From Bog-159 sp963785255 (lineage in GTDB: Bacteria; Acidobacteriota; Terriglobia; Bryobacterales; Bryobacteraceae), in contig CAWAUR010000011.1 in NCBI GenBank assembly GCA_963785255.1, positions 496,001 through 560,000 of the forward strand: a DNA stretch of 64,000 nt, read 5' to 3'. The notes beneath the pieces were generated by a model, which saw nothing but the letters and a program-made list of their open reading frames with translations, did no database searches and was not told the DNA's origin. A program made the translations under genes and the position numbers. Of the stretch, positions 16,453 through 23,201 are shown in pieces. Position 1 is the stretch's first letter; every line of letters begins with the position of its first letter.

Positions 16453-18750
16453 TTACTCTGGCGACAACGCAAACACGACGCCCTGAAGCTGCTTCCCGCC
16501 CAGTTGCGTCGTGCCGTACAGAATGCCGCCGGCTCCGATCGTGATGCCGCCGTAAGGACGGTTCCCATCCCAGCGGTTGAAGGCATGGATCACGGTGTAA
16601 TTGCCCGCCGCATCCAGTTCGAACACCACCCCGTACCCTGCATACGTGTCCGCCGAGCCGCCGTACAAAGTGCTTCCGTAAAGGTCGCCCGCTGCATCCA
16701 TCGTCAGGCCTGCTAAAGGCCCCCCGCCATCGGATTCGCCCATAAAGGTGTAAAGCAGCGTGAAGTTGCCCAAGGGGTCCAGTTTATACACCAAGCCGCA
16801 CCCCATCACTCCCTCAGCGCAATACCCCGCGATACCGCCTTGAAAAGCGGTCCCATAAAGGTTGCCGGCCGCATCCACGACCACGCCTGATTCCGGGTCG
16901 AAACCGCCGGCGCCTCCCGTGAAATTGTATAGCACGCTGTAATTGCCGGCCGTATCTACCTTGTATATGGTGCCCCCTTTGGTCTGCTGGAAAGTCCCGG
17001 TGGTGGTGCCGTACAGGTTGCCGGCCGCATCGAATACCGGCGCGGCCTCCGGAACCTTTCCGTCCAGTCCGCCCTCGAATGCGTGCAGCACGGTGTAGTT
17101 GCCTTGCGTATCCAGCTTGAATAGGACGCCGTAGCCGCGGACTTTGGTGAACGTGGCTGTGCCATACAGGTTGCCGGCCGCGTCCAGCGTGACGCCGCCG
17201 GTAGGGGCCGATCCGTCGTCCTCGCCCGTGAAACTGTACAGCACGGTTTCGTCGCCGGATGGCTTGATTTTGTAGATGGTCCCTAAGTTGTTCACGCCGC
17301 CCCAGTAAGTGGTGCCGTACAAGTTGCCCGCCGCATCCACTGTCACGCCGGCGTAAGGGTCAGCGCCATCCGGCCCCGTGAAGCTATGCAACACCGCGTA
17401 GTGTCCGTTTGAATCCACCTTGTACACGTTGCCATCGTTTGTGTACTCCTGACCATAGGTGGTTCCGTAGATGTTGTTTGAATAGATGGTCACGCCCGAT
17501 TGAGGATAGATTCCATCCGCGCGCCCGGGAAAACTGTACAGCACCTGTTCCTCCCCGGATGAATTGACTTCGAACACCGTTCCCTGGCCATTGAGACCGC
17601 CCGCGTAGGTTGTGCCGAATAGGTTGCCCGCAGTGTCGAGAATTAAACCGGCGAAAGGACTGAGGCCATCCGTGCCTCCACTAAAAACGTGCAGCACGGT
17701 CTCTGTTCCGGACGAGGAAACCTCGAACACTACGCCCGCCGTCTGCGTCTGCGAATAGCCGGCGGCCGTGCCGTAGAGGTTGCCTGACGAATCCATAACC
17801 AGTGGCGCTTGCGGATACCCGCCGCCATTGCCGCCGGGGAAGGAATAGAGCACGGTCTCCTGGCCGGAGGGACTCACCCGGAACACCGTACCTTGGCTCG
17901 CAGCGCCGCCCCCCCTCGTGGTCCCGTAGATATTGCCAGCCTGGTCCAGAACCACACCCGCCAACGGCTCGATCCCATCCGCGCCGCCCATGAAGGTGTG
18001 CAGGACTGTCTCGTTGCCCGCCAAATCCATCCTGAACACCACCCCGTCGAAGTCCCCTCCGGAGGCGGCCGTTCCGTAAAGATAGCCCGAGTTGAGAACC
18101 AGGCCGCCGTTGGGCCGCGCTCCGTCCGCGCCGCCTTGAAAGCTGTACAACACCTTCAGGTTGCCGGCTGCGTCCAGTTTGTAGACCACGCCGGAGTCGT
18201 TTGTGCCGCCGCCGACGGTGGTGCCGTAGAGATCCCCGTCCGCGACGCGAACCAGCGTTCCGGTGGGACCCGATCCGTCCTTTCCGCTAAAGCTGTGCAG
18301 CACAGTTTCCTGACCGGTGGGATCCAACTTGAAGATCACGCCGTTCATGTGATCTCCACCTCCGACGTTCGTGGTCCCGTAGAAGTTGCCCGCTTGGTCG
18401 CGCACCAGCCCGCCCTCCGGATAGCCGCCATCTTTGCGGCCGGTGAACGTGTAGAGCACGCTTTCATGCCCAGCCGGGTCTATCTTGAATACCACTCCTT
18501 GGCCCCATGCACCGCCGTATTCCGTGGTTCCATAGAGATTACCGGCTTCGTCGCGAAGCAGGCCCGCATAGGATCCGCTACCGCGGGGCGCATCCTCGCG
18601 TTGGAAGTCGTGCAATACGGCTTCGCTATAACTCGTCTGGGCGTGAGCCGCAAAAATGGCCATGACCCAACAGGCGCAAGAAGGAGCGAGTCGCCGCGCC
18701 AAGATGCCGGGCACAAAATGGTGCGTTTTGCGCGAACTGCTTAGGGCCAC
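16453..18750 (-). CDS. Secreted GloVer tandem-repeat protein
   Basis: 765 residues. N-terminal signal (APSCACWVMAIFAAHA, cleavage near 41) then 14 tandem repeats of about 50 residues, each on the pattern VLYSFTGG-DG--P-GGV--D-AGNLYGTT--GG---GVVFKLD--G. This is the GloVer/TIGR03803-type repeat; the regular beta pattern predicts a propeller or solenoid. No catalytic domain or anchor is visible after the last repeat (GVVFALSPE at the C-terminus). Likely extracellular or cell-surface; function unknown. The start is a GTG without a clear Shine-Dalgarno sequence. It is a monocistronic unit, divergent from trxC. Confidence 0.9.
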   Translation of the reverse strand: MALSSSRKTHHFVPGILARRLAPSCACWVMAIFAAHAQTSYSEAVLHDFQREDAPRGSGSYAGLLRDEAGNLYGTTEYGGAWGQGVVFKIDPAGHESVLYTFTGRKDGGYPEGGLVRDQAGNFYGTTNVGGGDHMNGVIFKLDPTGQETVLHSFSGKDGSGPTGTLVRVADGDLYGTTVGGGTNDSGVVYKLDAAGNLKVLYSFQGGADGARPNGGLVLNSGYLYGTAASGGDFDGVVFRMDLAGNETVLHTFMGGADGIEPLAGVVLDQAGNIYGTTRGGGAASQGTVFRVSPSGQETVLYSFPGGNGGGYPQAPLVMDSSGNLYGTAAGYSQTQTAGVVFEVSSSGTETVLHVFSGGTDGLSPFAGLILDTAGNLFGTTYAGGLNGQGTVFEVNSSGEEQVLYSFPGRADGIYPQSGVTIYSNNIYGTTYGQEYTNDGNVYKVDSNGHYAVLHSFTGPDGADPYAGVTVDAAGNLYGTTYWGGVNNLGTIYKIKPSGDETVLYSFTGEDDGSAPTGGVTLDAAGNLYGTATFTKVRGYGVLFKLDTQGNYTVLHAFEGGLDGKVPEAAPVFDAAGNLYGTTTGTFQQTKGGTIYKVDTAGNYSVLYNFTGGAGGFDPESGVVVDAAGNLYGTAFQGGIAGYCAEGVMGCGLVYKLDPLGNFTLLYTFMGESDGGGPLAGLTMDAAGDLYGSTLYGGSADTYAGYGVVFELDAAGNYTVIHAFNRWDGNRPYGGITIGAGGILYGTTQLGGKQLQGVVFALSPE

Positions 18751-18996
18751 GCCATTACGGAATGCTGGCTTGTGTTCATCATGAGATTGTCCTCCGGAGC
18801 TTTTGCCCCTGCTAGCGTGATGAACAGTCTACACGGGCGAGCGCGTACGCGCAAGATCGGTTAGTGTTGTGAAGTGTGTGATCGAACATATAACTCGACG
18901 GCCGCTCGTAAGTAATCCGCTGAGTAAGAATCAATAATGCGGCGCAATAACACCGTTACCCGCTCGCTCGTGGTAGGTTACGGCTAGAGGGCACAG

Positions 18997-19422
18997 ATGA
19001 TTCGACCTTGTCCCGTTTGTGGCGCGAACAACCGCGTTCCCGCGAAACACCTGAGCGACACCGGCCGTTGCGGCTCCTGTAAAGCCCCGTTACCACCTGT
19101 CTCCGAGCCCATTGAGGCGGATGCAGCGGCATTCGCGGAGATTACCCGTGACGCCAAGGTACCCATCCTGTTGGACTTCTGGGCGGAGTGGTGCGGCCCT
19201 TGCCGGATGGCTGGGCCAGAGGTCGCGGAGTTGGCGCGTGAGATGGCCGGCCGGGGCTTAGTCCTCAAGATCAACACCGAAAGAAACCCGACACTCGCCG
19301 CCCAGTTCAGGATTCAGGCCATTCCATACTTCGTGCTTTTGCGCGGCGGAATTATCATCGCGGAGCGAGCGGGCGTCGTTCCACGCGCAGAAATGCGCCG
19401 GTGGTTCGCCATGGCGGCGTGA
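18997..19422 (+). CDS. trxC: Thioredoxin 2 (zinc-containing)
   Basis: 141-residue cytoplasmic thiol-disulfide oxidoreductase. The N-terminal zinc ribbon has C5-x2-C8 and C25-x2-C28 (CPVCG and CGSC), which separates TrxC from TrxA. The thioredoxin fold follows with active site WCGPC (C66, C69) in LLDFWAEWCGPCRM and the cis-Pro loop AIPYF. Length matches E. coli Trx2. The ATG has GAGG 8 bases upstream. It precedes the duplicated toxin/DUF362 fragment, with which it probably has no functional link. Confidence 0.95.
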   Translation: MIRPCPVCGANNRVPAKHLSDTGRCGSCKAPLPPVSEPIEADAAAFAEITRDAKVPILLDFWAEWCGPCRMAGPEVAELAREMAGRGLVLKINTERNPTLAAQFRIQAIPYFVLLRGGIIIAERAGVVPRAEMRRWFAMAA

Positions 19423-19475
19423 GCTTTGCGCGCGCCGACGGTGTAGCGGAGCGGGCCCACGAGAGACACAGACGT

Positions 19476-19536
19476 GGTCATGCACGGCCGGAGCAGCCCG
19501 CGCGTGATGGCGGCAATCTTGCGCAGCAGGGAGTAG
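19476..19536 (+). pseudogene. Relict 3' end of a RelE/ParE-type toxin gene
   Basis: The frame ending in TAG at 19534-19536 reads VVMHGRSSPRVMAAILRSRE. The intact toxin at 20032-20352 ends VAVMYGRRSPHVMAAILRSRE. Upstream of about 19476 the similarity fades and a TAG interrupts the frame near 19443, so only the last 20 or so codons are recognisable. It is the left end of the duplicated block. Confidence 0.8.
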
Positions 19537-19692
19537 ACGGCCAGCGCCTCGCCCCTCATCGGTTATGATCGATAGTGATGCATCGCCGCACGTTTCTGCA
19601 GATGGCCGCCGCCGCCCCCGCCGTGCTGGCCGCCGACGATCATAAGACCCCCAAATACCGCGTGGTTTCGCACTACCAGCCCGCCGCGCACT
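19476..19692 (+). repeat. Left copy of an imperfect ~217-bp direct repeat
   Basis: This segment matches 20292-20508 at a constant offset of 816 bases, without visible indels. It spans the 3' end of a RelE-like toxin gene, the intergenic leader GGTTATGATCGATAGTG, and the first 38 or so codons of a DUF362-type gene. The copies have diverged by scattered substitutions (for example GACGATCATAAGACCCCC against GACGACCACAAAATCCCT). Confidence 0.9.
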
Positions 19693-19763
19693 CCGGCGAC
19701 CTCAGGCCAATCCGCGAATCGCGTGCCGGTCAGGGAAGCCGTGCCGTGAATTGTGTACTCTGA
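19578..19763 (+). pseudogene. Truncated 5' copy of the DUF362 gene
   Basis: The start MHRRTFLQMAAAAPAVLAAD and the following PKYRVVSHYQPAA are nearly identical to the intact gene at 20394. Identity stops near 19692, after which the frame runs into unrelated sequence and a stop. Only the Tat-like signal peptide and about 20 mature residues remain, so it cannot encode a functional protein. It lies immediately upstream of the antitoxin gene. Confidence 0.88.
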
Positions 19764-19779
19764 GAGAAGGAGCAAAGCA

Positions 19780-20035
19780 ATGGAAGTGCAGTTCACCCCC
19801 CGGCTTGCGCGCGAGGCTGGAACAACTGGCAATTGACACCGGCCGCGCCCCCAGCGAATTGGTTGAGGATGCCGTCGCCGGATATGTTGACGAGCTTAGC
19901 CAGACTCGCGAAATGCTTAACAGCCGGTACGACGACCTAAAGAGCGGCAGGGTGAAGCCTATCGACGGCGAGCAGTTTTTTGAAAGCCTGCGCCGTCGCG
20001 AGGAAGAGTTGCTCAAGAAGCAAACGCTTAAATGA
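19780..20035 (+). pseudogene. Antitoxin of a RelE/ParE-type module, frameshifted at a C6 tract
   Basis: The natural start is the ATG at 19780, with AGAAGGAG just upstream, and reads MEVQFTP. In this frame translation ends after 18 codons (TGA 19834-19836). Removing one C from the six-C run 19796-19801 restores MEVQFTPGLRARLEQLAIDT and continues through GRAPSELVEDAVAGYVDEL and MLNSRYDDLKSGRVKP to the TGA at 20033-20035, about 84 residues. That product has an N-terminal RHH-like DNA-binding region and an acidic/helical toxin-binding C-terminus. The downstream frame can also be opened from a TTG at 19751, but without a ribosome binding site and with an unrelated N-terminus. Mutation, sequencing error or phase variation are all possible. 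Confidence 0.75.
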
Positions 20036-20352
20036 TACCCGCGGAGGGCTTTGCCCTTCATCCGCTTGCGGGCGAGCACATCACCGAGATTTGGGAATAC
20101 ATCGCGGACGATAATCCGCAGGCCGCGCGCCGTATCCGGCAGGAGATCTATAGCGCCATCAGCGCCTTGGTTCCCTTTCCCCGCCAAGGCCACAGACGCC
20201 CGGACCTCACCTCACGTCCTTTGCGCTTCATTCGTGTGCGTGAATATCTGATCGCCTATGCGCCGGACGAAAAGCCGCTCTGGTCTGTCGCGGTCATGTA
20301 TGGCCGGCGCAGCCCGCACGTGATGGCGGCGATCTTGCGCAGCAGAGAGTAG
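20032..20352 (+). CDS. RelE/ParE-family toxin
   Basis: 106 residues, the usual size for the family. The N-terminal helical pair HPLAGEHITEIWEYIADDNPQAA, a strand region GHRRPDLTSRPLRFIRVREYLIAYA and the C-terminal VMYGRRSPHVMAAIL follow the ParE/RelE plan (basic residues, then a hydrophobic strand followed by YGRR/HGRR). The ATG overlaps the antitoxin TGA (ATGA), the standard coupling of such modules. Whether it blocks translation or gyrase cannot be decided from the sequence. Because the antitoxin frame is broken as read, the toxin may be silent, inactive, or made only after frame restoration. Confidence 0.88.
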   Translation: MIPAEGFALHPLAGEHITEIWEYIADDNPQAARRIRQEIYSAISALVPFPRQGHRRPDLTSRPLRFIRVREYLIAYAPDEKPLWSVAVMYGRRSPHVMAAILRSRE

Positions 20353-20508
20353 ACGGCCAGCGCCTCACGCCCCATCGGTTATGATCGATAGTGATGCATC
20401 GCCGCACGTTTCTGCAGATGGCCGCCGCCGCCCCCGCCGTGCTGGCCGCCGACGACCACAAAATCCCTAAATATCGCGTAGTCTCGCACTACCAGCCGGC
20501 CGCGCAGC
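20292..20508 (+). repeat. Right copy of the ~217-bp direct repeat
   Basis: Partner of 19476-19692 (offset 816). It covers the last 20 codons of the intact toxin, the 41-base gap and the first 38 codons of the intact DUF362 gene. With the left copy it brackets the toxin-antitoxin module. Confidence 0.9.
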
Positions 20509-21521
20509 CCGGCATGCCCGGACCCTATCCCGGCGTGGTGGCTTCGGTCCACGCCGAAAAATGTATCGATATAACCACCGAACAAGTCGATGCCGCCGTG
20601 GTGCGCGAGATGATGGCGCGCGGCATGCGTGCGCTTACGGGTGACGCCGAAGTCCGCGACGCGTGGGCGCGTTTCATCACGCCCGCCGACATCGTGGGTA
20701 TCAAAGTGAACTGCTCCGGCGCGCCCGGAATTATGTCGTCGCCCGTGGTGGTGGCCGAAATTGTGCGCAACCTGATGGCGGTGGGCGTGAAGCCCGAATC
20801 CATCTGGATCTATGAGCGTTTCCAGGAACAGGTCGATAGCGTGCATTACGACCGCTATGTGCCGCCAGGCGTCCACATCTTCACGGCCGAAACTGAGCGC
20901 GGATCTACGGCCTCGTACGATCCCGCCACTTATGTCGAAACCGAGTTCTTCGATGAAGAGGACACGCGCTCGAACCTGATCCGCCTGGTGGGCGAGCGCT
21001 TCACGAAGATCGTCAACGTGCCGAATATGAAGGATCATGGCGCGGCAGGGGTCACCGGCTGTCTGAAGAACATCGCTTACGGCAATTTCTCGAATGTCGC
21101 CCGCTCGCATTCCGGCACCGTGACCTACACGTACTCGTTCATCGGCACGCTGGCGGCCGTGGAGCCGGTGCATTCGCGGACCGTTCTGCAGATCATGGAT
21201 GGGTTGCGCGGGGTGTGGCACGCCGGGCCGTTTTCCTACGACCGCAAGTTCCGCTTCTATCCCAAGCGCATGATGTTCGGCACCGATCCGGTGGCGGTCG
21301 ACCGCCTACTGCTCGATATCATCGACGACAAGCGCAAGGAAGAGCATGCCATCTCGGTGTGGGAGCGTTCCGCGAAGTATCTGGGCAAGCCGGACGATTT
21401 CATGAAGAATCCGAATTTGAACTCCTACGTGCGCGAGCCCGGACATATCGAATACGCCGGGCGGCTCGGGTTGGGCGTTTACGAGCGCGACAAGATCAAA
21501 GTGACGAGCATCGAGGTGTGA
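20394..21521 (+). CDS. DUF362 domain-containing protein with Tat-like signal
   Basis: 375 residues. The N-terminus MHRRTFLQMAAAAPAVLA resembles a twin-arginine signal (RRTFLQ followed by an Ala-rich h-region), implying export folded. The body matches DUF362: DIVGIKVNCSGAP, PVVVAEIVRNLMAVGV, KIVNVPNMKDHGAAGVTGCLKN and MMFGTDPVAVDRLLLDII. No CxxC ferredoxin cluster is present, unlike many DUF362 proteins, so a redox cofactor is not evident. A GTG one codon upstream is an alternative start. The TGA overlaps the ATG of the next gene by one base, so the two are coupled. Biological role unknown. Confidence 0.85.
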   Translation: MHRRTFLQMAAAAPAVLAADDHKIPKYRVVSHYQPAAQPGMPGPYPGVVASVHAEKCIDITTEQVDAAVVREMMARGMRALTGDAEVRDAWARFITPADIVGIKVNCSGAPGIMSSPVVVAEIVRNLMAVGVKPESIWIYERFQEQVDSVHYDRYVPPGVHIFTAETERGSTASYDPATYVETEFFDEEDTRSNLIRLVGERFTKIVNVPNMKDHGAAGVTGCLKNIAYGNFSNVARSHSGTVTYTYSFIGTLAAVEPVHSRTVLQIMDGLRGVWHAGPFSYDRKFRFYPKRMMFGTDPVAVDRLLLDIIDDKRKEEHAISVWERSAKYLGKPDDFMKNPNLNSYVREPGHIEYAGRLGLGVYERDKIKVTSIEV

Positions 21522-22453
21522 TGCCGCTGGCATTTCTCGCGGTTCTGCTGCCCACGTTGTTTTGGGACAAACCGATCGACACCGCGGATGTGTTGCGGAA
21601 GTCGGGTATGGAGCGGATCTATGTGCCCGCCGGCGGCGAAGCGGCGTGGCGCAAGCTGGGTTTCGCGGCCACGGCGTTCGATCGCGTGCACGCCGCGGAG
21701 GCCGTCGTGCCGTCGGTCGAGTATCACATGGATGTGGCGTCGGCCACGCGTGTGCCATGGATCAACGCCAATGGCTGGCGATTCGAGCGCGATCCGGCGC
21801 GCTTGTATTTCTATGATGCGCCCGCGGGCAGCGCCGCATTCGCCGCCGCAGAGGCATCGGCCTATGGAGTGGAAGCGGCCATCCGCGCCGCGCCGGAAGA
21901 TCTGGCGCCGCTGGCGGGCATGCTGAAGTTCCTCGGCGAAATCGAGCAGCCGCGGTTGCCCGTGATGGCCAACATCGGCGTGATCGACGACGGGTCGGAC
22001 ACCATGGGCGAGGTGCTGAATCTGATGGCGCGCCATAATCTGCTGTTCCATGTGATCCCGTCCGCCGATCCGAAATACGATCTGAATATTCGCCTGGGCA
22101 CTCCCGATTATCCGAAAGACGCGGCCGCCGATCCCTATGCGTTCGCCATCGAGATGCGCCGCCGGTTGACCGATGAGAAGCGGCTGGTGCGGATTTACGG
22201 CAGCAACGTGGTGTTGGTTCACCTGACCGGCGACGCCCGCCAGGCGCGCTTGTATCTGCTCAATTATGGCAGCGGCACGGTGAAGGGTCTGCGCGTGCGC
22301 GTGTTGGGATCGTATGGGGCCGGGAAGCTGCGCGCCTTCGGACATGCCGGCGAAGCGCTCGAAGGGTACGGCGTCGAAAACGGCGCCGCTGAATTCACCA
22401 TCCCGGTACTGGGCGCGTACGCGGTGGTGGATCTGACGGCGCCATCGCGATGA
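21521..22453 (+). CDS. Secreted protein of unknown function coupled to DUF362
   Basis: 310 residues starting at the ATG overlapping the DUF362 stop (TGATG); an upstream in-frame extension is only a shadow of the DUF362 gene. A short hydrophobic start (PLAFLAVLLPTLFW) could be a signal peptide. The middle has IEQPRLPVMANIGVIDDG and FHVIPSADPKYDLNIRLGTPDY. The C-terminal ~80 residues (VVLVHLTGDARQARLYLLNYG ... GAYAVVDLTAP) look like a beta-sandwich, as found at the end of some glycoside hydrolases. No catalytic motif was recognised. Conserved coupling to a Tat-exported DUF362 protein would suggest a joint extracytoplasmic role. Confidence 0.75.
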   Translation: MPLAFLAVLLPTLFWDKPIDTADVLRKSGMERIYVPAGGEAAWRKLGFAATAFDRVHAAEAVVPSVEYHMDVASATRVPWINANGWRFERDPARLYFYDAPAGSAAFAAAEASAYGVEAAIRAAPEDLAPLAGMLKFLGEIEQPRLPVMANIGVIDDGSDTMGEVLNLMARHNLLFHVIPSADPKYDLNIRLGTPDYPKDAAADPYAFAIEMRRRLTDEKRLVRIYGSNVVLVHLTGDARQARLYLLNYGSGTVKGLRVRVLGSYGAGKLRAFGHAGEALEGYGVENGAAEFTIPVLGAYAVVDLTAPSR

Positions 22454-22524
22454 GCGGATTTTGTGAGATCCTTGGAACTAGATCGCGATGAATCGCGTTA
22501 TGCCCTAAGAAGGAGACCAGCGCT

Positions 22525-22995
22525 ATGAAGAGATTTCTATACGTCACGTGTGGCCTGATGGTTCTCGGCTTCGCACTGCAGTCCGCGAAGGCCCAAGACA
22601 AGTCCGCCCAGCCCGCCGATAAAGCCGCCCCCCGCACCCTGAAGGTGAAGCTGAATTACACGGGTTCCGGAACGGTGGATGATAAGCACAAGATCCAGGT
22701 ATTTATGTTCGATACGCCGGACTTTACGCAAGGTAATGCCATGCCCACCGGAATGCAGACAACGGCGGCCAAGGATGGCAGCGTGACGTTCGGCGATATC
22801 GCCGGCTCGCCGGTTTATGTGGTCGCCGTTTACGATCCCACGGGCGGCTACGATGGGCAATCCGGACCGCCTCCTTCCGGTTCTTCGCTGGGCATGTACA
22901 CCAAAGAGCCGCCCAAGCCCGCACCCGTCAACATCGATGCCGGCAAGACCGCCGAAATCGATTTGCCGTTCGACGATACGGCGAAGATGCCGTAG
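22525..22995 (+). CDS. Small secreted protein of unknown function
   Basis: 156 residues with a good Shine-Dalgarno (AAGGAG, 9 bases before ATG) and signal peptide (FLYVTCGLMVLGFALQSAKA). The mature protein begins acidic/basic, then PRTLKVKLNYTGSGTVDDKHKIQVFMFDTPDF, VTFGDIAGSPVYVVAVYDPTGGYDG and a terminal PVNIDAGKTAEIDLPFDD. The strand-rich pattern resembles carboxypeptidase-regulatory/transthyretin-like folds. No enzymatic residues stand out. It sits 71 bases after the DUF362 pair on the same strand and may belong to that transcript. Confidence 0.75.
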   Translation: MKRFLYVTCGLMVLGFALQSAKAQDKSAQPADKAAPRTLKVKLNYTGSGTVDDKHKIQVFMFDTPDFTQGNAMPTGMQTTAAKDGSVTFGDIAGSPVYVVAVYDPTGGYDGQSGPPPSGSSLGMYTKEPPKPAPVNIDAGKTAEIDLPFDDTAKMP

Positions 22996-23017
22996 CGGGG
23001 ATTGTGATTGGGGAGAC

Positions 23018-23199
23018 CGCTCCGTTGAAGACGCAGTCCAAGTTATTGATTCCGCTGGAGGGCCTAGCCGCGTCTTCATTCGCTTTGGTGGCCCGTCGCG
23101 GGCCATGGGGCACTCCCTGACGGTCGCGGCTCGGTAGAGTCGCGGCTCTGTAAATCGTGACATCCTGCGGTTACTGAGCCGTGACCGTCAGGGAGCAGT
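23018..23199. repeat. Families D and B composite repeat
   Basis: Begins CCGCTCCGTTGAAGACGC with a partner GCGTCTTCATTCGC, then the family D tail CTTTGGTGGCCCGTCGCGGGCC and ATGGGGCACTCC, running into family B CTCCCTGACGGTCGCGGCTC whose partner arm TGAGCCGTGACCGTCAGGG ends at about 23195. The minus-strand TAG stop of the cyclase (23202-23204) lies three bases beyond. Likely a transcript-end structure for both convergent genes. Confidence 0.8.
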
Positions 23200-23201
23200 C
23201 G

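Noticed and set aside
16068..16586. Minus-strand 172-residue frame downstream of the GloVer gene
   Set aside because: No recognisable domain, spans a repeat hairpin and overlaps the GloVer 3' end; probably chance.
21215..21520. Upstream extension of the secreted-protein frame at 21521
   Set aside because: Lies inside the DUF362 coding region in another frame; the overlapping TGATG gives the start.
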